A stretch of 64,000 bases of DNA from 67-14 sp035502775. GTDB taxonomy: Bacteria; Actinomycetota; Thermoleophilia; Solirubrobacterales; 70-9. A program made the translations under genes and the position numbers. Below are positions 24,590-33,880 of the stretch, in pieces; position 1 is the first letter of the stretch, and every line of letters starts with the position of its first letter. The stretch covers positions 19,789 to 83,788 of the forward strand of contig DATJUB010000084.1 in assembly GCA_035502775.1 (NCBI GenBank). The letters are read 5' to 3'. The notes under the pieces are model-generated. The model saw only the letters and a list, made by a program, of their open reading frames with translations. It ran no database searches and was not told the origin of the DNA.

Positions 24590-25480
24590 ATGGAAGCCGC
24601 TTCCGTCCCCGTGGTCGGAGAACGCCCCAGCGCGTTCCGCAAGTTCCTGAAGCCGTTCGCGTTCATGTCGCTGCCGACCGCGACGCTCTTCTTCCTGTTC
24701 CTGATGCCGATGGCGATCCTCGCCTGGTTCAGCTTCCAGTACGGGGATCTGAGCGGCAACTCGGGCTTCACCCTGACCAACTTCACCGACATCCTCGGCG
24801 ATTCGCTCTACCGCGAGATCGCCTGGACGACCTTCCAGATCGCGACGATCGCGATGATCGCCCAGCTGCTGGTCGGGCTGCCCCTGGCCTACGTGATCGC
24901 CTTCAAGGCAGGTAGGTTCGAGCTGCCGCTGCTGCTGGCATTGGTCCTGGCCGACGAGCTCAACCCGATGGTGCGGATCTACGCGTGGCGCATGCTGCTC
25001 GGCCGCGAGGGCCTGATCAACGAGGCGCTGATGTCACTCAACCTGATCGACGTGCCGATCGACGCCCTGCTCTTCAACAAGTTCTCGGTGATCGTGGTGC
25101 TCTCCACCAGCTACCTGACCTACACCGTGATCCCGATCTACGCCTCGATGAAGGCGGTCGACGCGGGCCTGTTCGAGGCCGCACGGGACATGGGCGCCGG
25201 CTGGTTCACGACCTTCCGCCGGGTGCTGCTGCCGCTGATCGCGCCGGGCATCTTCATCGCCCTGCTGCTGGTCTACGTGCCGCTCTTCACCGACTTCGCC
25301 GCCCCCACCCTGGTCGGCGGCACCACCGGCTACATGCTCGGCAACGTGGTCAGCGACCTGGTGCTGGAGAACGGCAACCTGAACGCGGGTGCCGCGATGA
25401 GCTTCCTGATGCTGCTCGGCGCCGCGCTCTTCTCACTGGTCGCCTATCAGCTGTCCCGGATCAAACAAGGAGCGAAGTGA
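24590..25480 (+). CDS. ABC transporter permease (PotB-like)
   Basis: A 296-residue permease with about six spans; the EAA loop is FEAARDMGAGWFTTFRRVLL near residue 200. The N-terminal cytoplasmic extension (FRKFLKPFAF) and LADELNPMVRIYAWRMLLG are typical of PotB-type subunits. Its stop overlaps the GTG start of the FAD oxidoreductase (GTGA), tying transport to catabolism. Confidence 0.92.
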   Translation: MEAASVPVVGERPSAFRKFLKPFAFMSLPTATLFFLFLMPMAILAWFSFQYGDLSGNSGFTLTNFTDILGDSLYREIAWTTFQIATIAMIAQLLVGLPLAYVIAFKAGRFELPLLLALVLADELNPMVRIYAWRMLLGREGLINEALMSLNLIDVPIDALLFNKFSVIVVLSTSYLTYTVIPIYASMKAVDAGLFEAARDMGAGWFTTFRRVLLPLIAPGIFIALLLVYVPLFTDFAAPTLVGGTTGYMLGNVVSDLVLENGNLNAGAAMSFLMLLGAALFSLVAYQLSRIKQGAK

Positions 25481-27099
25481 AATACGACGCGGCAATCATC
25501 GGCGGCGGACACAACGGTCTCGTCGCCGCCTACTACCTGGCCCGAGCCGGGATGAAGACGGTGGTCTGCGAGCGGCGCGAGATCGTCGGCGGCTGCTGTG
25601 TGACCGAGGAGTTCGCCCCGGGCTTCCGGGCCTCGACCGGGGCCTACGTGCTCAGCATGCTGCGCGAGCCGATCTGGCGGGACATGCGGCTGGTCGATCG
25701 CGGCATCGTGGTCGATCCCGCCGGACCCTCGCTCCACCTGTTCGCCGACGGCACCCGCCTGGAGCTCTCGGACGACACTCCGGCCGCGCAGGCGGCGATC
25801 CGCGAGTTCTCCGAGGCCGATGCCGCGGCATACCCGAAGTTCGAGGACGACCTGGCGGAACTGGCGCGGCTGGTGACCCCGCTGATCGATACGACGCCGC
25901 CCGACGTGAGGCCGAGGAGCGCCGCCGACGTCGCCTCGCTGCTGAAGCTCGGCGGCATGGCCGCGAAACGGCGCGACGACATCAACGAGGCGCTTTTCCT
26001 GTTCACCACCTCGGTCACCCAGTTCCTCGACGAGCGTTTCGAGAACGAGTACGTGAAGGCCGCGATCGGCTGGCACGCGATCAACGACTCGATCTCGGGC
26101 CCCTCCACCCCGGGCACCGCCTACATCCTGCTCCACGACCACGCCGGCGAGAACGTCGAGGGCGGCGCCCGCTCCTGGGGTTTCGTGCGCGGCGGCATCG
26201 GCCGGGTCACCGAGGCGATGGCCGACGCGGCCCGCGAGGCCGGGGTCGAGATCCGCACCGGGGCCGAGGTCGAGCGGGTGATCGTCGAAGGCGGCCGGGC
26301 CGTCGGACTGAAGCTGGCCGGCGGCGGCGAGATCCGCGCCTCGCGGGTGCTTTCGAACGCCGATCCGAAGAAGACCTTTCTCGGCCTGCTCGAGGAGAGG
26401 GAGCTGCCGGCGGAGTTCACCGCCGCGGTGCGCGCCTACCGCTGCCAGGGCACCAGCATGAAGATCAACCTGGGCGTGAATGCGCTTCCCGTCGCGACCA
26501 ACATGCCCGGCGAGGGCATCCAGCCCTACCACCTCGGGATCATGGAGGTGAACCAGCCGCTGGCCGACATGGACCGGGCGCAGGCCGAGGCCCGTGCCGG
26601 GCGATCGGGCGAGGATCCTCACGTCGAGATGTGCATCCCGACGGTTCATGATCCCTCGCTCGCGCCGGATGGCCATCACGTGCTGACGATCGACGTCAAC
26701 TCGCAGCCATACGACCTGGCCGGGGCCGGGTGGGACGAGATCAAGGACGAGGTCGCCGACCGGGCGATCGCCAAGCTGGAGACCTACTTTCCCGGCCTGA
26801 CCGGATCGATCGTCCAACGCCAGGTGCTGAGCCCGCTCGACCTGGAGCGGCTGCTCGGGATCAGCGGCGGCCACGCGCTCCATGGTGACATGGCCTTCGA
26901 CCAGCTCTTCACCCTGCGGCCGGTCCGCAACTGGGCCGACTACCGCACGCCGGTCGAGGGCCTCTACCTGTGCGGCGCCGGCACCCATCCGGGCGGCGGT
27001 GTCACCGGAGCCAACGGCCGCAACTGTGCCCGCGAGGTGATCCGGGACGAGAAGCGCGGCCGGCGCCGTGGACTGCTCAGGCGGCAGGCCCGGAACTGA
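25477..27099 (+). CDS. FAD-dependent oxidoreductase, PYROXD2/phytoene-desaturase-like
   Basis: A 540-residue flavoprotein. The N-terminal dinucleotide site IIGGGHNGLVAAYYLARAG and the VCERREIVGGCCVTEE segment, with C-terminal GLYLCGAGTHPGGGVTGANG, match the PYROXD2-like amine oxidase/desaturase superfamily. The substrate is unknown; in this context oxidation of the imported amine or of an intermediate is a sensible inference. Start GTG 25477 overlaps the permease stop. The M20 hydrolase gene begins eight bases after its end. Confidence 0.88.
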   Translation: MKYDAAIIGGGHNGLVAAYYLARAGMKTVVCERREIVGGCCVTEEFAPGFRASTGAYVLSMLREPIWRDMRLVDRGIVVDPAGPSLHLFADGTRLELSDDTPAAQAAIREFSEADAAAYPKFEDDLAELARLVTPLIDTTPPDVRPRSAADVASLLKLGGMAAKRRDDINEALFLFTTSVTQFLDERFENEYVKAAIGWHAINDSISGPSTPGTAYILLHDHAGENVEGGARSWGFVRGGIGRVTEAMADAAREAGVEIRTGAEVERVIVEGGRAVGLKLAGGGEIRASRVLSNADPKKTFLGLLEERELPAEFTAAVRAYRCQGTSMKINLGVNALPVATNMPGEGIQPYHLGIMEVNQPLADMDRAQAEARAGRSGEDPHVEMCIPTVHDPSLAPDGHHVLTIDVNSQPYDLAGAGWDEIKDEVADRAIAKLETYFPGLTGSIVQRQVLSPLDLERLLGISGGHALHGDMAFDQLFTLRPVRNWADYRTPVEGLYLCGAGTHPGGGVTGANGRNCAREVIRDEKRGRRRGLLRRQARN

Positions 27100-27106
27100 G
27101 CCTCGG

Positions 27107-28279
27107 ATGGAACGCGCGGCGGTCACCGAAGGTGAACTCGGCGAGGCCCGCTCCCTGCTGGCCGATCTGATCGCGATCTACTCGCCGTCCGGTGGCGAGG
27201 GGCCGATCGTCGACCATCTGGAGGCATGGGCCGGCGCGCACGATCTGACCTCGCGGCGGGTGCCGGCCGAGATCGGGCGGGACAGCCTGGTGATCGGCGC
27301 CTGTGCCGATCCGCTGCTGGCGATCGTCGCCCACGTCGACACGATCACCCCCACCTGGCCCGGCGCGACGGTCCCGCGAACCGAGGGCGACGTGGTCCAT
27401 GGGCTCGGGGCGGTCGACGACAAGGGCGGTGTGGTCGCCTGCATGATGGCCGCCCTGGCCTTCCAGAAGGCCGGTGGACACCTCGACGACGTTCCGGCGG
27501 TATTCGCCTTCGCGGTCGACGAGGAGACCGGAGGCAGCGGCTCACGCTCTCTGGCGGTCGATCTCGCCCCGCGCTTCGCGATCGCCCTGGAGGGAACCGG
27601 GCTGAGACCGGGGACCGCCGAGTGCGGTGACCTCGAAGCGCTGGTCCATGTGAGTGGTGTCTCCGCCCACGGCTCGCTCGAGCTCGGCGACAACGCAGTG
27701 CACGCGGCCGCGAGGCTGATCGCCGGGCTGCCCTCACTGGGCCTGGCTCAGCATCGCCATCCCCTGCTCGGCGAGTCGCGGGCGAGCGTCAACGAGATCG
27801 CGACCGGCGACGGCATGAACGTGGTGCCCGACCGCTGCACGCTGCGCCTGCAGATCAAGCTGGTCCCGGGGCAGGACCTGCGCGAGACGATCCGGCTGGT
27901 CTCCGAGTACTGCGCCGGGTTCAACGCCACGCTGCAGATGGTCGAGGGCACCGTGCCGTTCGAACTGCCGGCCGGTTCCCCCCTGCGCGCCGTCGTCGAT
28001 CGGGCGACGGAGGAGGTCCGCGGCGCCAGGCCGGAGCCGCTGGGGGTGCCCGCCTGGACCGACGCCCACAACTTCGTCGATTTCGGCGGCTCCGAGGCGA
28101 TGGTGTTCGGCCCGGGTTCGATCGACTCGGCCCACACCCCCGCCGAACACATCGATGTGACCCAGATCGCCGAGTGCGCCCGGATATTCGCCACACTGTT
28201 GGAGCCGCCGAGCATCGCGGCGATCACCGCCGCGCCGTCCCGGCCGGATCAGCCCCGCTACCGAAAGGCCGAACCTTGA
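27107..28279 (+). CDS. M20 family metallohydrolase (ArgE/DapE/CPG2-type)
   Basis: A 390-residue zinc-dependent amidohydrolase/peptidase. Metal and catalytic residues are in IVAHVDTITP, GAVDDKGGVVA and VDEETGGSGS, with GVSAHGS and the dimerisation domain following, and a C-terminal SAHTPAEHID His. It hydrolyses an amide or peptide bond in the cytoplasm, for example removing an acyl group or splitting a dipeptide. ATG 27107 is chosen because earlier codons lie in the previous gene. It overlaps the cupin gene (TTGA). Confidence 0.9.
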   Translation: MERAAVTEGELGEARSLLADLIAIYSPSGGEGPIVDHLEAWAGAHDLTSRRVPAEIGRDSLVIGACADPLLAIVAHVDTITPTWPGATVPRTEGDVVHGLGAVDDKGGVVACMMAALAFQKAGGHLDDVPAVFAFAVDEETGGSGSRSLAVDLAPRFAIALEGTGLRPGTAECGDLEALVHVSGVSAHGSLELGDNAVHAAARLIAGLPSLGLAQHRHPLLGESRASVNEIATGDGMNVVPDRCTLRLQIKLVPGQDLRETIRLVSEYCAGFNATLQMVEGTVPFELPAGSPLRAVVDRATEEVRGARPEPLGVPAWTDAHNFVDFGGSEAMVFGPGSIDSAHTPAEHIDVTQIAECARIFATLLEPPSIAAITAAPSRPDQPRYRKAEP

Positions 28280-28614
28280 AGACAGTCCATCCCGTCACCG
28301 ACCGGCTCGAACCGGAACCGCTCGACCCGGAACAGGTCCTGTTCGGCAATCCGAAGACCTCTTCGCTCACCCTGGCCGAGGACGGCGACGGTGCCGAGAG
28401 CGGCCTGTGGCGCTGCACGCCCGGTGTGGTCAGCGACACCGAGGTCGAGGAGAGCTTCCTCGTGATCACCGGCAGGGGAAGCGTCGAGTTCGAGGACGGG
28501 AGCACGATCGAGCTGCGGCCCGGCGTGACCCACCGGTTCGCCGGTGGTGAGAAGACCAAATGGACGGTCGAGGAGACCGTGCTGAAGGCGTACTGGATCG
28601 CGGGCCAGGTGTAG
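28276..28614 (+). CDS. Cupin domain protein (Cupin_3/DUF861-like)
   Basis: A 112-residue single-domain cupin from TTG 28276, overlapping the M20 stop. The pattern SGLWRCTPGVVSDTEVEESF, then GRGSVEFEDGSTIELRPGVTHRF and KTKWTVEETVLKAYWI, is typical of the Cupin_3 group often found beside amine or ureide catabolic genes. Likely metal-binding residues are few, so it may be a binding or isomerase-type protein. It is the last gene of the cluster. Confidence 0.8.
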   Translation: MKTVHPVTDRLEPEPLDPEQVLFGNPKTSSLTLAEDGDGAESGLWRCTPGVVSDTEVEESFLVITGRGSVEFEDGSTIELRPGVTHRFAGGEKTKWTVEETVLKAYWIAGQV

Positions 28615-28760
28615 CACCACCCCCGGAAACGAGGCTTCCGAGTACCGGTGCCTGTTGCCGAAGAATGATCTGGGTTCCACGATCTGGGACCCCCAAGGAT
28701 CGGGCAGGCAGGGGTGACGCCTCTCATGAATGCTGACCCGGAGGTTCCTAGGGTGATCTG

Positions 28761-30734
28761 ATGATCGATTTCTCCGTCCGCCGTGCATGGCATTTGGGGC
28801 TCCTTCTGGTACTCCTTGCTGCTTCCTGGACAGTGAGCCTGGCATCCGAGCGGGCAGAGGCCGCTCCGCAGGGACCTTGGGCCCTGCCCGCGACTTCGCT
28901 TTCTGAGGTCGGCCTGGATTCGTCAGAACCCCAGATCACCGCCAGTCCCGACGGCACCACCACCGCCATCTGGCGCCGCAGCGGCAACAACTGGATCATC
29001 CAGGCTGCGACCCGCCCTCCGGCGGGCGGCTTCGGAGTCCCGATCGATCTCTCGGTGGACGGTCAGAACGCGTCATCCCCTCAGATCACGACGAGTCCCG
29101 ATGGCACCGCCACCGCCATCTGGACGCGCCGCAACGGCAACAACTGGATCATCCAAACTGCGACCCGTCCCCCGGGCGGGGACTTCGGAGCCCCGATAGA
29201 TCTATCCGCAGCCGGCCAGAACGCATCAGCCCCTCAGATCACGACCAGTCCCGACGGCACCACGACCGCCATCTGGTCGCGCTACGACGGCAACGATCTC
29301 ATCATCCAAACTGCCACCCGTCCCCCGGGTGGCGCCTTCGAAGCCCCGATCAGCCTCTCGGCGGGCGGCCAGGATGCGGCAGTCCCTCAGATCACCGCCG
29401 GCCCAGATAACACCACCACCGCCATCTGGCGGCGCAACAACGGCAATGACTGGATCGTCCAGGCCGCCATTCGTCCCCCTGGCGGCGCCTTCGGGGCCCC
29501 GTTCGATCTCTCGGCAGCCGGCCAGGATGCGACAGCCCCTCAGATCACCGCCGGCCCCGATAACACCACCACCGCCGTCTGGTCGCGCAACAACGGCAAC
29601 GACTGGATCGTCCAGGCCGCCACCCGTCCCCCGGACGGCGCCTTCGAAGCCCCGATCGATCTCTCGGCAGCCGGCCAGAACGCATCGATCCCTCAGATCA
29701 CCACCAGCCCCGACGGCGGCACCACCGCCATCTGGCGGCACACCGACGGCAATGACTGGACCATCCAAGCGTCCACCCGTCCCCCGGGCGGGGACTTCGG
29801 AGCCCCGTTCAATCTCTCGACGGCCGGCCAGAACGCGATAGACCCTCAGATCACGACCAGCCCCGACGGCACCACGACCGCCATCTGGTCACGCAACAAC
29901 GGCGACGACCACATCATCCAAGCCGCCACCCGCCCCCCGGGCAGCGCCTTCGAAGCCCCGATCGATCTCTCGGCGGCCGGCCAGAACGCATCAGTCCCTC
30001 AGATCACAGCCGGCCCCGACGGCACCACCACCGCCGTCTGGTCGCGAACCGACGGCAACAACCTCATCACCCAGGCCGCTTCCACCAGCCTCCCCGAGCA
30101 CAAGCTGACCGTGATCAAGCAGGGAGACGGAGCCGGCAGGGTGAGTTCAGCACCGGTGGGAATCGATTGCGGCGCGCTCTGCGAGGCGACCTTCACGAGC
30201 CACACCATGGTCACTCTCACGGCCACCCCCGAGGCCGGCAGCTCCTTCAGCGGCTGGGGTGGAGCCTGCCAGACATCGGGCAAGCAGCCGAGCTGCCTGC
30301 TCACGATCGAGGAAGCGGCACAGGCGACGGCAGGTTTTGCGAGAAAGCCCTTCCACGAGAAGCCCCTCCCTGGGAAGAAGAACCCGACCGATACCACCGC
30401 GCTCTTCGATGGCAAGCGCCTCCACATCCGTCTGAAATGCCCGGTCCGCTTCAAGCCGAAGTGCCTGAGCACCACGACCCCGGTCACCCTGAAAACCAAG
30501 AAGGGCAAGCCGATGGCGGTGAAGCCGACAAGGAAGAGGATCGTCTCGGACAGGTGGAAGCGAACCACTTTCCTGATCAGGCCTGGCTTCCGGGCCAAGG
30601 TCGCGGCGATGACCTTCACGGACGAGAAGCTGCTCGTCGTCAAGCAGAAGATCCGTTCCAGGCGAATCCGTGCCGAGCGAAACACGAAGACGAGCACCGT
30701 CTTTCATGTCTACAAGGTGCGGGTCAAGCTCTAG
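28761..30734 (+). CDS. Secreted protein with eight 50-51-residue repeats and a bacterial-repeat domain
   Basis: A 657-residue exported protein. The signal peptide ends near residue 35 (ERAEAAPQG). Eight tandem repeats (about residues 50-441), each centred on PQITTSPDGTTTAIWSR and ending in ATRPPGGAFEAPIDLS, are likely beta-propeller blades. A bacterial-repeat (Listeria/InlB B-like) domain follows (LTVIKQGDGAGRV to ATAGFARK, about 448-525), with cysteine pairs, then a basic beta-rich tail ending in YKVRVKL. Similar basic tails end the neighbouring Gly-rich protein. It is probably attached to or released from the cell surface; the function is unknown. Confidence 0.8.
   Translation: MIDFSVRRAWHLGLLLVLLAASWTVSLASERAEAAPQGPWALPATSLSEVGLDSSEPQITASPDGTTTAIWRRSGNNWIIQAATRPPAGGFGVPIDLSVDGQNASSPQITTSPDGTATAIWTRRNGNNWIIQTATRPPGGDFGAPIDLSAAGQNASAPQITTSPDGTTTAIWSRYDGNDLIIQTATRPPGGAFEAPISLSAGGQDAAVPQITAGPDNTTTAIWRRNNGNDWIVQAAIRPPGGAFGAPFDLSAAGQDATAPQITAGPDNTTTAVWSRNNGNDWIVQAATRPPDGAFEAPIDLSAAGQNASIPQITTSPDGGTTAIWRHTDGNDWTIQASTRPPGGDFGAPFNLSTAGQNAIDPQITTSPDGTTTAIWSRNNGDDHIIQAATRPPGSAFEAPIDLSAAGQNASVPQITAGPDGTTTAVWSRTDGNNLITQAASTSLPEHKLTVIKQGDGAGRVSSAPVGIDCGALCEATFTSHTMVTLTATPEAGSSFSGWGGACQTSGKQPSCLLTIEEAAQATAGFARKPFHEKPLPGKKNPTDTTALFDGKRLHIRLKCPVRFKPKCLSTTTPVTLKTKKGKPMAVKPTRKRIVSDRWKRTTFLIRPGFRAKVAAMTFTDEKLLVVKQKIRSRRIRAERNTKTSTVFHVYKVRVKL
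28905..30083 (+). repeat. Eight tandem about 150-bp coding repeats
   Basis: Inside the secreted repeat protein gene, eight units of 150-153 bases recur in register. Blocks such as CCTCAGATCAC and GACGGCACCACC recur almost unchanged, suggesting recent expansion or gene conversion. Unit number could vary between strains. Confidence 0.85.
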
Positions 30735-30743
30735 CCCTGGTGT

Positions 30744-32564
30744 CTAGCTCCGCTTCTTCACCGCCTTGAGCTTCAAGGTCAGCTTCTTCTTCCGGACGAT
30801 CCCGGTTCCGTCGCTCGCGACGAACGAGACCGCGGCGGTCAGGGTGAGCCTGCGCTTGCGATGCAGCTTCTTCAGGCCGCTCCCCTTGGCCCGCACCTTC
30901 AATCGCACGGTGGCGGGGCCTTCGACACCGATCGCGTGCGCCTTGACGCGTTTGGTCCCGATCAACTTCACCCGGCCCGCACCCGAGACCGTGACCGGCA
31001 GCAGGGCCATGCCCCGTTTCGGTTTCAGTTTGGGCCGGCCGAGCTTCAGGGTCGGGCGCCGCGGAACGGCGGGACGCCCGGTGCCGGATCCCTCGACCAC
31101 CTCGAACGAGCGGGTCGCGGCGGGCCCGACGTTTCCGGTCGGGTCGGTCGCCCGGACCGCGAAGGTGTGCGGAGCGTAGGAGAGCGCGCTTCCGGGAATC
31201 TCCGAGCCGGCCTCGGCGCAGGGGCCGAAGTCGTCGCTGTCGAAGCGGCAGCTGAAGGTCACGTTCGGCTCGTTCGCGCTGAACCTGAACTCGGGGCGGC
31301 GGATCTCGGTCCGGCCGTCCGGTCCGCCGTCGATGCTGGTGACCGGGGCGATCGAGTCGACCGAGAAGCTCCAGACGGCCGGTGTCGGATCGAAGTTGTC
31401 CATCGAGTTGACCGAGCGGACCCGCAGGGTGTGCGGACCCTGCCCGAGACCGGACGGTTCGAATGGCGACTCGCAGACCTCGTATCCCTCGAAGTCCATC
31501 TGACACTCCAGAATCGAGCCCTCCTCGGTCGAGGCGATCTCGAAGGCGGCCGAGGTGGAGTCGTGGGCCTCCGGCGGCCCGGAACTGATCTCGGTGCCGG
31601 GAATCGTGTACTGGAAGAGAACGCTTGGCGTTGAGGGGCGGGATTCGAGTGCTGCGATCCCACCCGCAGGAACCAGCAGCGATCCTCCGCCTCCACCACC
31701 GCCTCCAGTGGCTGTCGGAGTTCCACTCGTCATCGTTCCTCCACCGCCTCCGCCTCCACCACCGAAGACACCACCGCCTCCACCCCCGCCCCAACCAGCT
31801 GGAGTACTAGGCGGACCCGCACCACCATCTCCGCCCGTTCCGAGAGAACCGTCGTTTCCGCTATGGCCCGTCTGCCCGAATCCCGGTGATCCCGCGTAGG
31901 GATATCCAGGTCCCCCGCCAAGGCCAGGGACACTTTCTGCACCAACCCCACCCCCAAAGCCACCGGATCCCACGGTGTTGCCCGGCCCGGCCGATTCGGC
32001 TCTGCCGCCCATGACCCCCGCATGACCCCCGGCCCCGCCCGCCTTGCCGCCGCCGTTCGCGGTCGATCCGGCGCCGCCGCCTCCGGCCGCGACGATCAGC
32101 CGGCTCTCGAGGCTTCCGGGCTCGCCGGGCTCGATCGTGCGAATGTCGGTGGCGCCACCGCCGCCTCCGCCGACCGCTGCCGCGCTGGCGAACATGGCGT
32201 CACCGCCGCCGTTGAAGCCGCCGTCGGTCCCGCTGCCGTCACCGGCCACCAGAATGTAGAGGCGGCCTCCGGAAGTCACCGCTATCCGCCCCTTGACCTC
32301 GGCCGGCTGTCCGCCGAGGATGGTGCCCTTGTCGGCCCCTTTTCCACCGACCGCCTCCACCTCGGCGCTGCGCAGGCCCTCCGGCAGGTTGAGGATCGAT
32401 TGACCGGTCGTGAACTTGGTCTCGCCGACCTCGGTCCAGTCCTCCACCCAGACCGAGCCGGCGGGGCTCGGGGCCGGCCAGGACAGGGCCACCACCACGG
32501 CGAGCGCCAATCCCGCCGCGGCCAGGCGCAAGACCGGTTCGATCGAGTTCACGGCTCGGTTCAC
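30744..32564 (-). CDS. Secreted Gly-rich protein with Ig-like region
   Basis: A 606-residue exported protein from GTG 32564 (ribosome site AAGGGA). Signal peptide about residues 1-36; then a glycine-rich domain (about 75-300) with long G runs alternating with short polar blocks, resembling the Gly-rich domains of surface proteins. Next come two Ig/bacterial chitobiase-like modules with paired cysteines (SILECQMDFEGYEVCESPF and VTFSCRFDSDDFGPC), and a basic Lys/Arg-rich beta tail. Its 3' end is nine bases from the convergent repeat protein. The function is unknown; adhesion or a cell-wall role is plausible. Confidence 0.75.
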   Translation of the reverse strand: MNRAVNSIEPVLRLAAAGLALAVVVALSWPAPSPAGSVWVEDWTEVGETKFTTGQSILNLPEGLRSAEVEAVGGKGADKGTILGGQPAEVKGRIAVTSGGRLYILVAGDGSGTDGGFNGGGDAMFASAAAVGGGGGGATDIRTIEPGEPGSLESRLIVAAGGGGAGSTANGGGKAGGAGGHAGVMGGRAESAGPGNTVGSGGFGGGVGAESVPGLGGGPGYPYAGSPGFGQTGHSGNDGSLGTGGDGGAGPPSTPAGWGGGGGGGVFGGGGGGGGGTMTSGTPTATGGGGGGGGSLLVPAGGIAALESRPSTPSVLFQYTIPGTEISSGPPEAHDSTSAAFEIASTEEGSILECQMDFEGYEVCESPFEPSGLGQGPHTLRVRSVNSMDNFDPTPAVWSFSVDSIAPVTSIDGGPDGRTEIRRPEFRFSANEPNVTFSCRFDSDDFGPCAEAGSEIPGSALSYAPHTFAVRATDPTGNVGPAATRSFEVVEGSGTGRPAVPRRPTLKLGRPKLKPKRGMALLPVTVSGAGRVKLIGTKRVKAHAIGVEGPATVRLKVRAKGSGLKKLHRKRRLTLTAAVSFVASDGTGIVRKKKLTLKLKAVKKRS

Positions 32565-32680
32565 GAAGTCCCTTTCGTATTCGCGCGTCCCACGAGAACG
32601 CCCGGATCGCTCGGCGGCGCCTCACGGCGGCCGCCTACCATTTTGCTCAGATAATCCTGAGCATAACTCGAATCCCGTGG

Positions 32681-33880
32681 TCAGGTCACCGGATCGGCCG
32701 GGGTGGTGGCCCGCCCCATCGCTTCGACCGCTCGCCGGAGGTGCTCGGCCTCCAGCACCGCCGACATCTGGGCCCTGATCCTGGCCGTTCCCTCGGGGAC
32801 CACCGGATAGCCGAACCCGGTCACGAACACACCCTCCTCCAGCATCCTCGCCGAGATCTCGATCGCGGTCGATGTCTCGCCGACGACCACCGGCACGATC
32901 GCGCTCTCTCCGGGCACCGGGTCGAATCCGGCCTCGCCCAGAAGCCGGCGGTACTCGGCCGTGTTCCGCCGGAGACGGTCGATCAGATCCGGGTTCTCGC
33001 GCAGCTGCCTGAGGGCCTCGCGGGCGCTGCAGGCGACCGTCGGCGGCAGGCCGTTCGAGAAGAGCTGGGGCCGCGAGCGCTGTTCGAGCATCGAACAGAG
33101 CTCCCGGTCGCCGGCGACGAACCCCCCGGCCCCGCCGCCGAGCGCCTTGCCCAGGGTGCCGGTGACGATGTCGATCCCGCCCTCGAGCCCGAAATGCTCG
33201 GCGGTTCCGCGTCCGGTTTCTCCCATCACCCCGAGCCCATGGGAGTCGTCGACGATCAGCACGGCGTCGTGGCGCCCGGCGATCTCGACCAGCTCCGGCA
33301 GCGGCGCGAGATCTCCCTCCATGCTGAACACGCCGTCGGTGACGATCAGCCGGCGTCCGGCCCCCGCCGAGCCGGCCAGCGCGGCCTCGAGCGCGGCCAT
33401 GTCGCAGTGGGGGTACACGGTCTTGGCTCCGGGCCGCGCCAGCCGCATCGCGTCGATGATCGAGGCGTGGTTGAGCGCGTCGGAGAAGACGTGGGTCTCG
33501 CGGTCGCAGAGCGCGTCGAGGATCGCGTGGTTGGCGTTCCAGCAGGAGACGTAGGTGATCGCGGCCTCGGTGCCGAGAAACTCGGCCAGGTCCCGTTCCA
33601 GTGCGAGGTGCGGCTCGAAGAGCCCGCAGATGAATCGCACCGAGGCGGTTCCCGCGCCGTAGCGCCGCAGTCCCTCGATCCCGGCCTCGACCACGGCCGG
33701 GTTGTTCGCCAGGCCGAGATAATCGTTGGAGGAGAGCACGAGCACCTCGCCGCGCTCGCGCAGCCGGACCAGTGGCCCCTGGGGCGATTCGTAGACCTTC
33801 GGTTCCTTCAGCGTGCCGCTCGCCGCCATCTGGTCGAGCTCGGAGCGCAGCTCGCCGCGCAGCGCCTCGCGGGCGGTCAC
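32681..33880 (-). CDS. kbl: Glycine C-acetyltransferase / AONS-family PLP enzyme
   Basis: A 399-residue member of the alpha-oxoamine synthase family. SNDYLGLANNP, GTASVRFICGLFEPH, DALNHASIIDAMRLA, VDDSHGLGVMGETGRG and the PLP lysine in GTLGKALGG are all present. The RFICG motif favours 2-amino-3-ketobutyrate CoA ligase over KAPA synthase. It would join glycine and acetyl-CoA, or run in the threonine-degrading direction. No threonine dehydrogenase is nearby; instead it overlaps an upstream class III aminotransferase by four bases, so another oxoamine pathway is possible. Confidence 0.8.
   Translation of the reverse strand: MTAREALRGELRSELDQMAASGTLKEPKVYESPQGPLVRLRERGEVLVLSSNDYLGLANNPAVVEAGIEGLRRYGAGTASVRFICGLFEPHLALERDLAEFLGTEAAITYVSCWNANHAILDALCDRETHVFSDALNHASIIDAMRLARPGAKTVYPHCDMAALEAALAGSAGAGRRLIVTDGVFSMEGDLAPLPELVEIAGRHDAVLIVDDSHGLGVMGETGRGTAEHFGLEGGIDIVTGTLGKALGGGAGGFVAGDRELCSMLEQRSRPQLFSNGLPPTVACSAREALRQLRENPDLIDRLRRNTAEYRRLLGEAGFDPVPGESAIVPVVVGETSTAIEISARMLEEGVFVTGFGYPVVPEGTARIRAQMSAVLEAEHLRRAVEAMGRATTPADPVT

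Noticed and set aside
30744..32564. Mycobacterial PE-PGRS protein
   Set aside because: The Gly-rich region is similar in style only; there is no PE domain, and Ig-like and basic modules follow.
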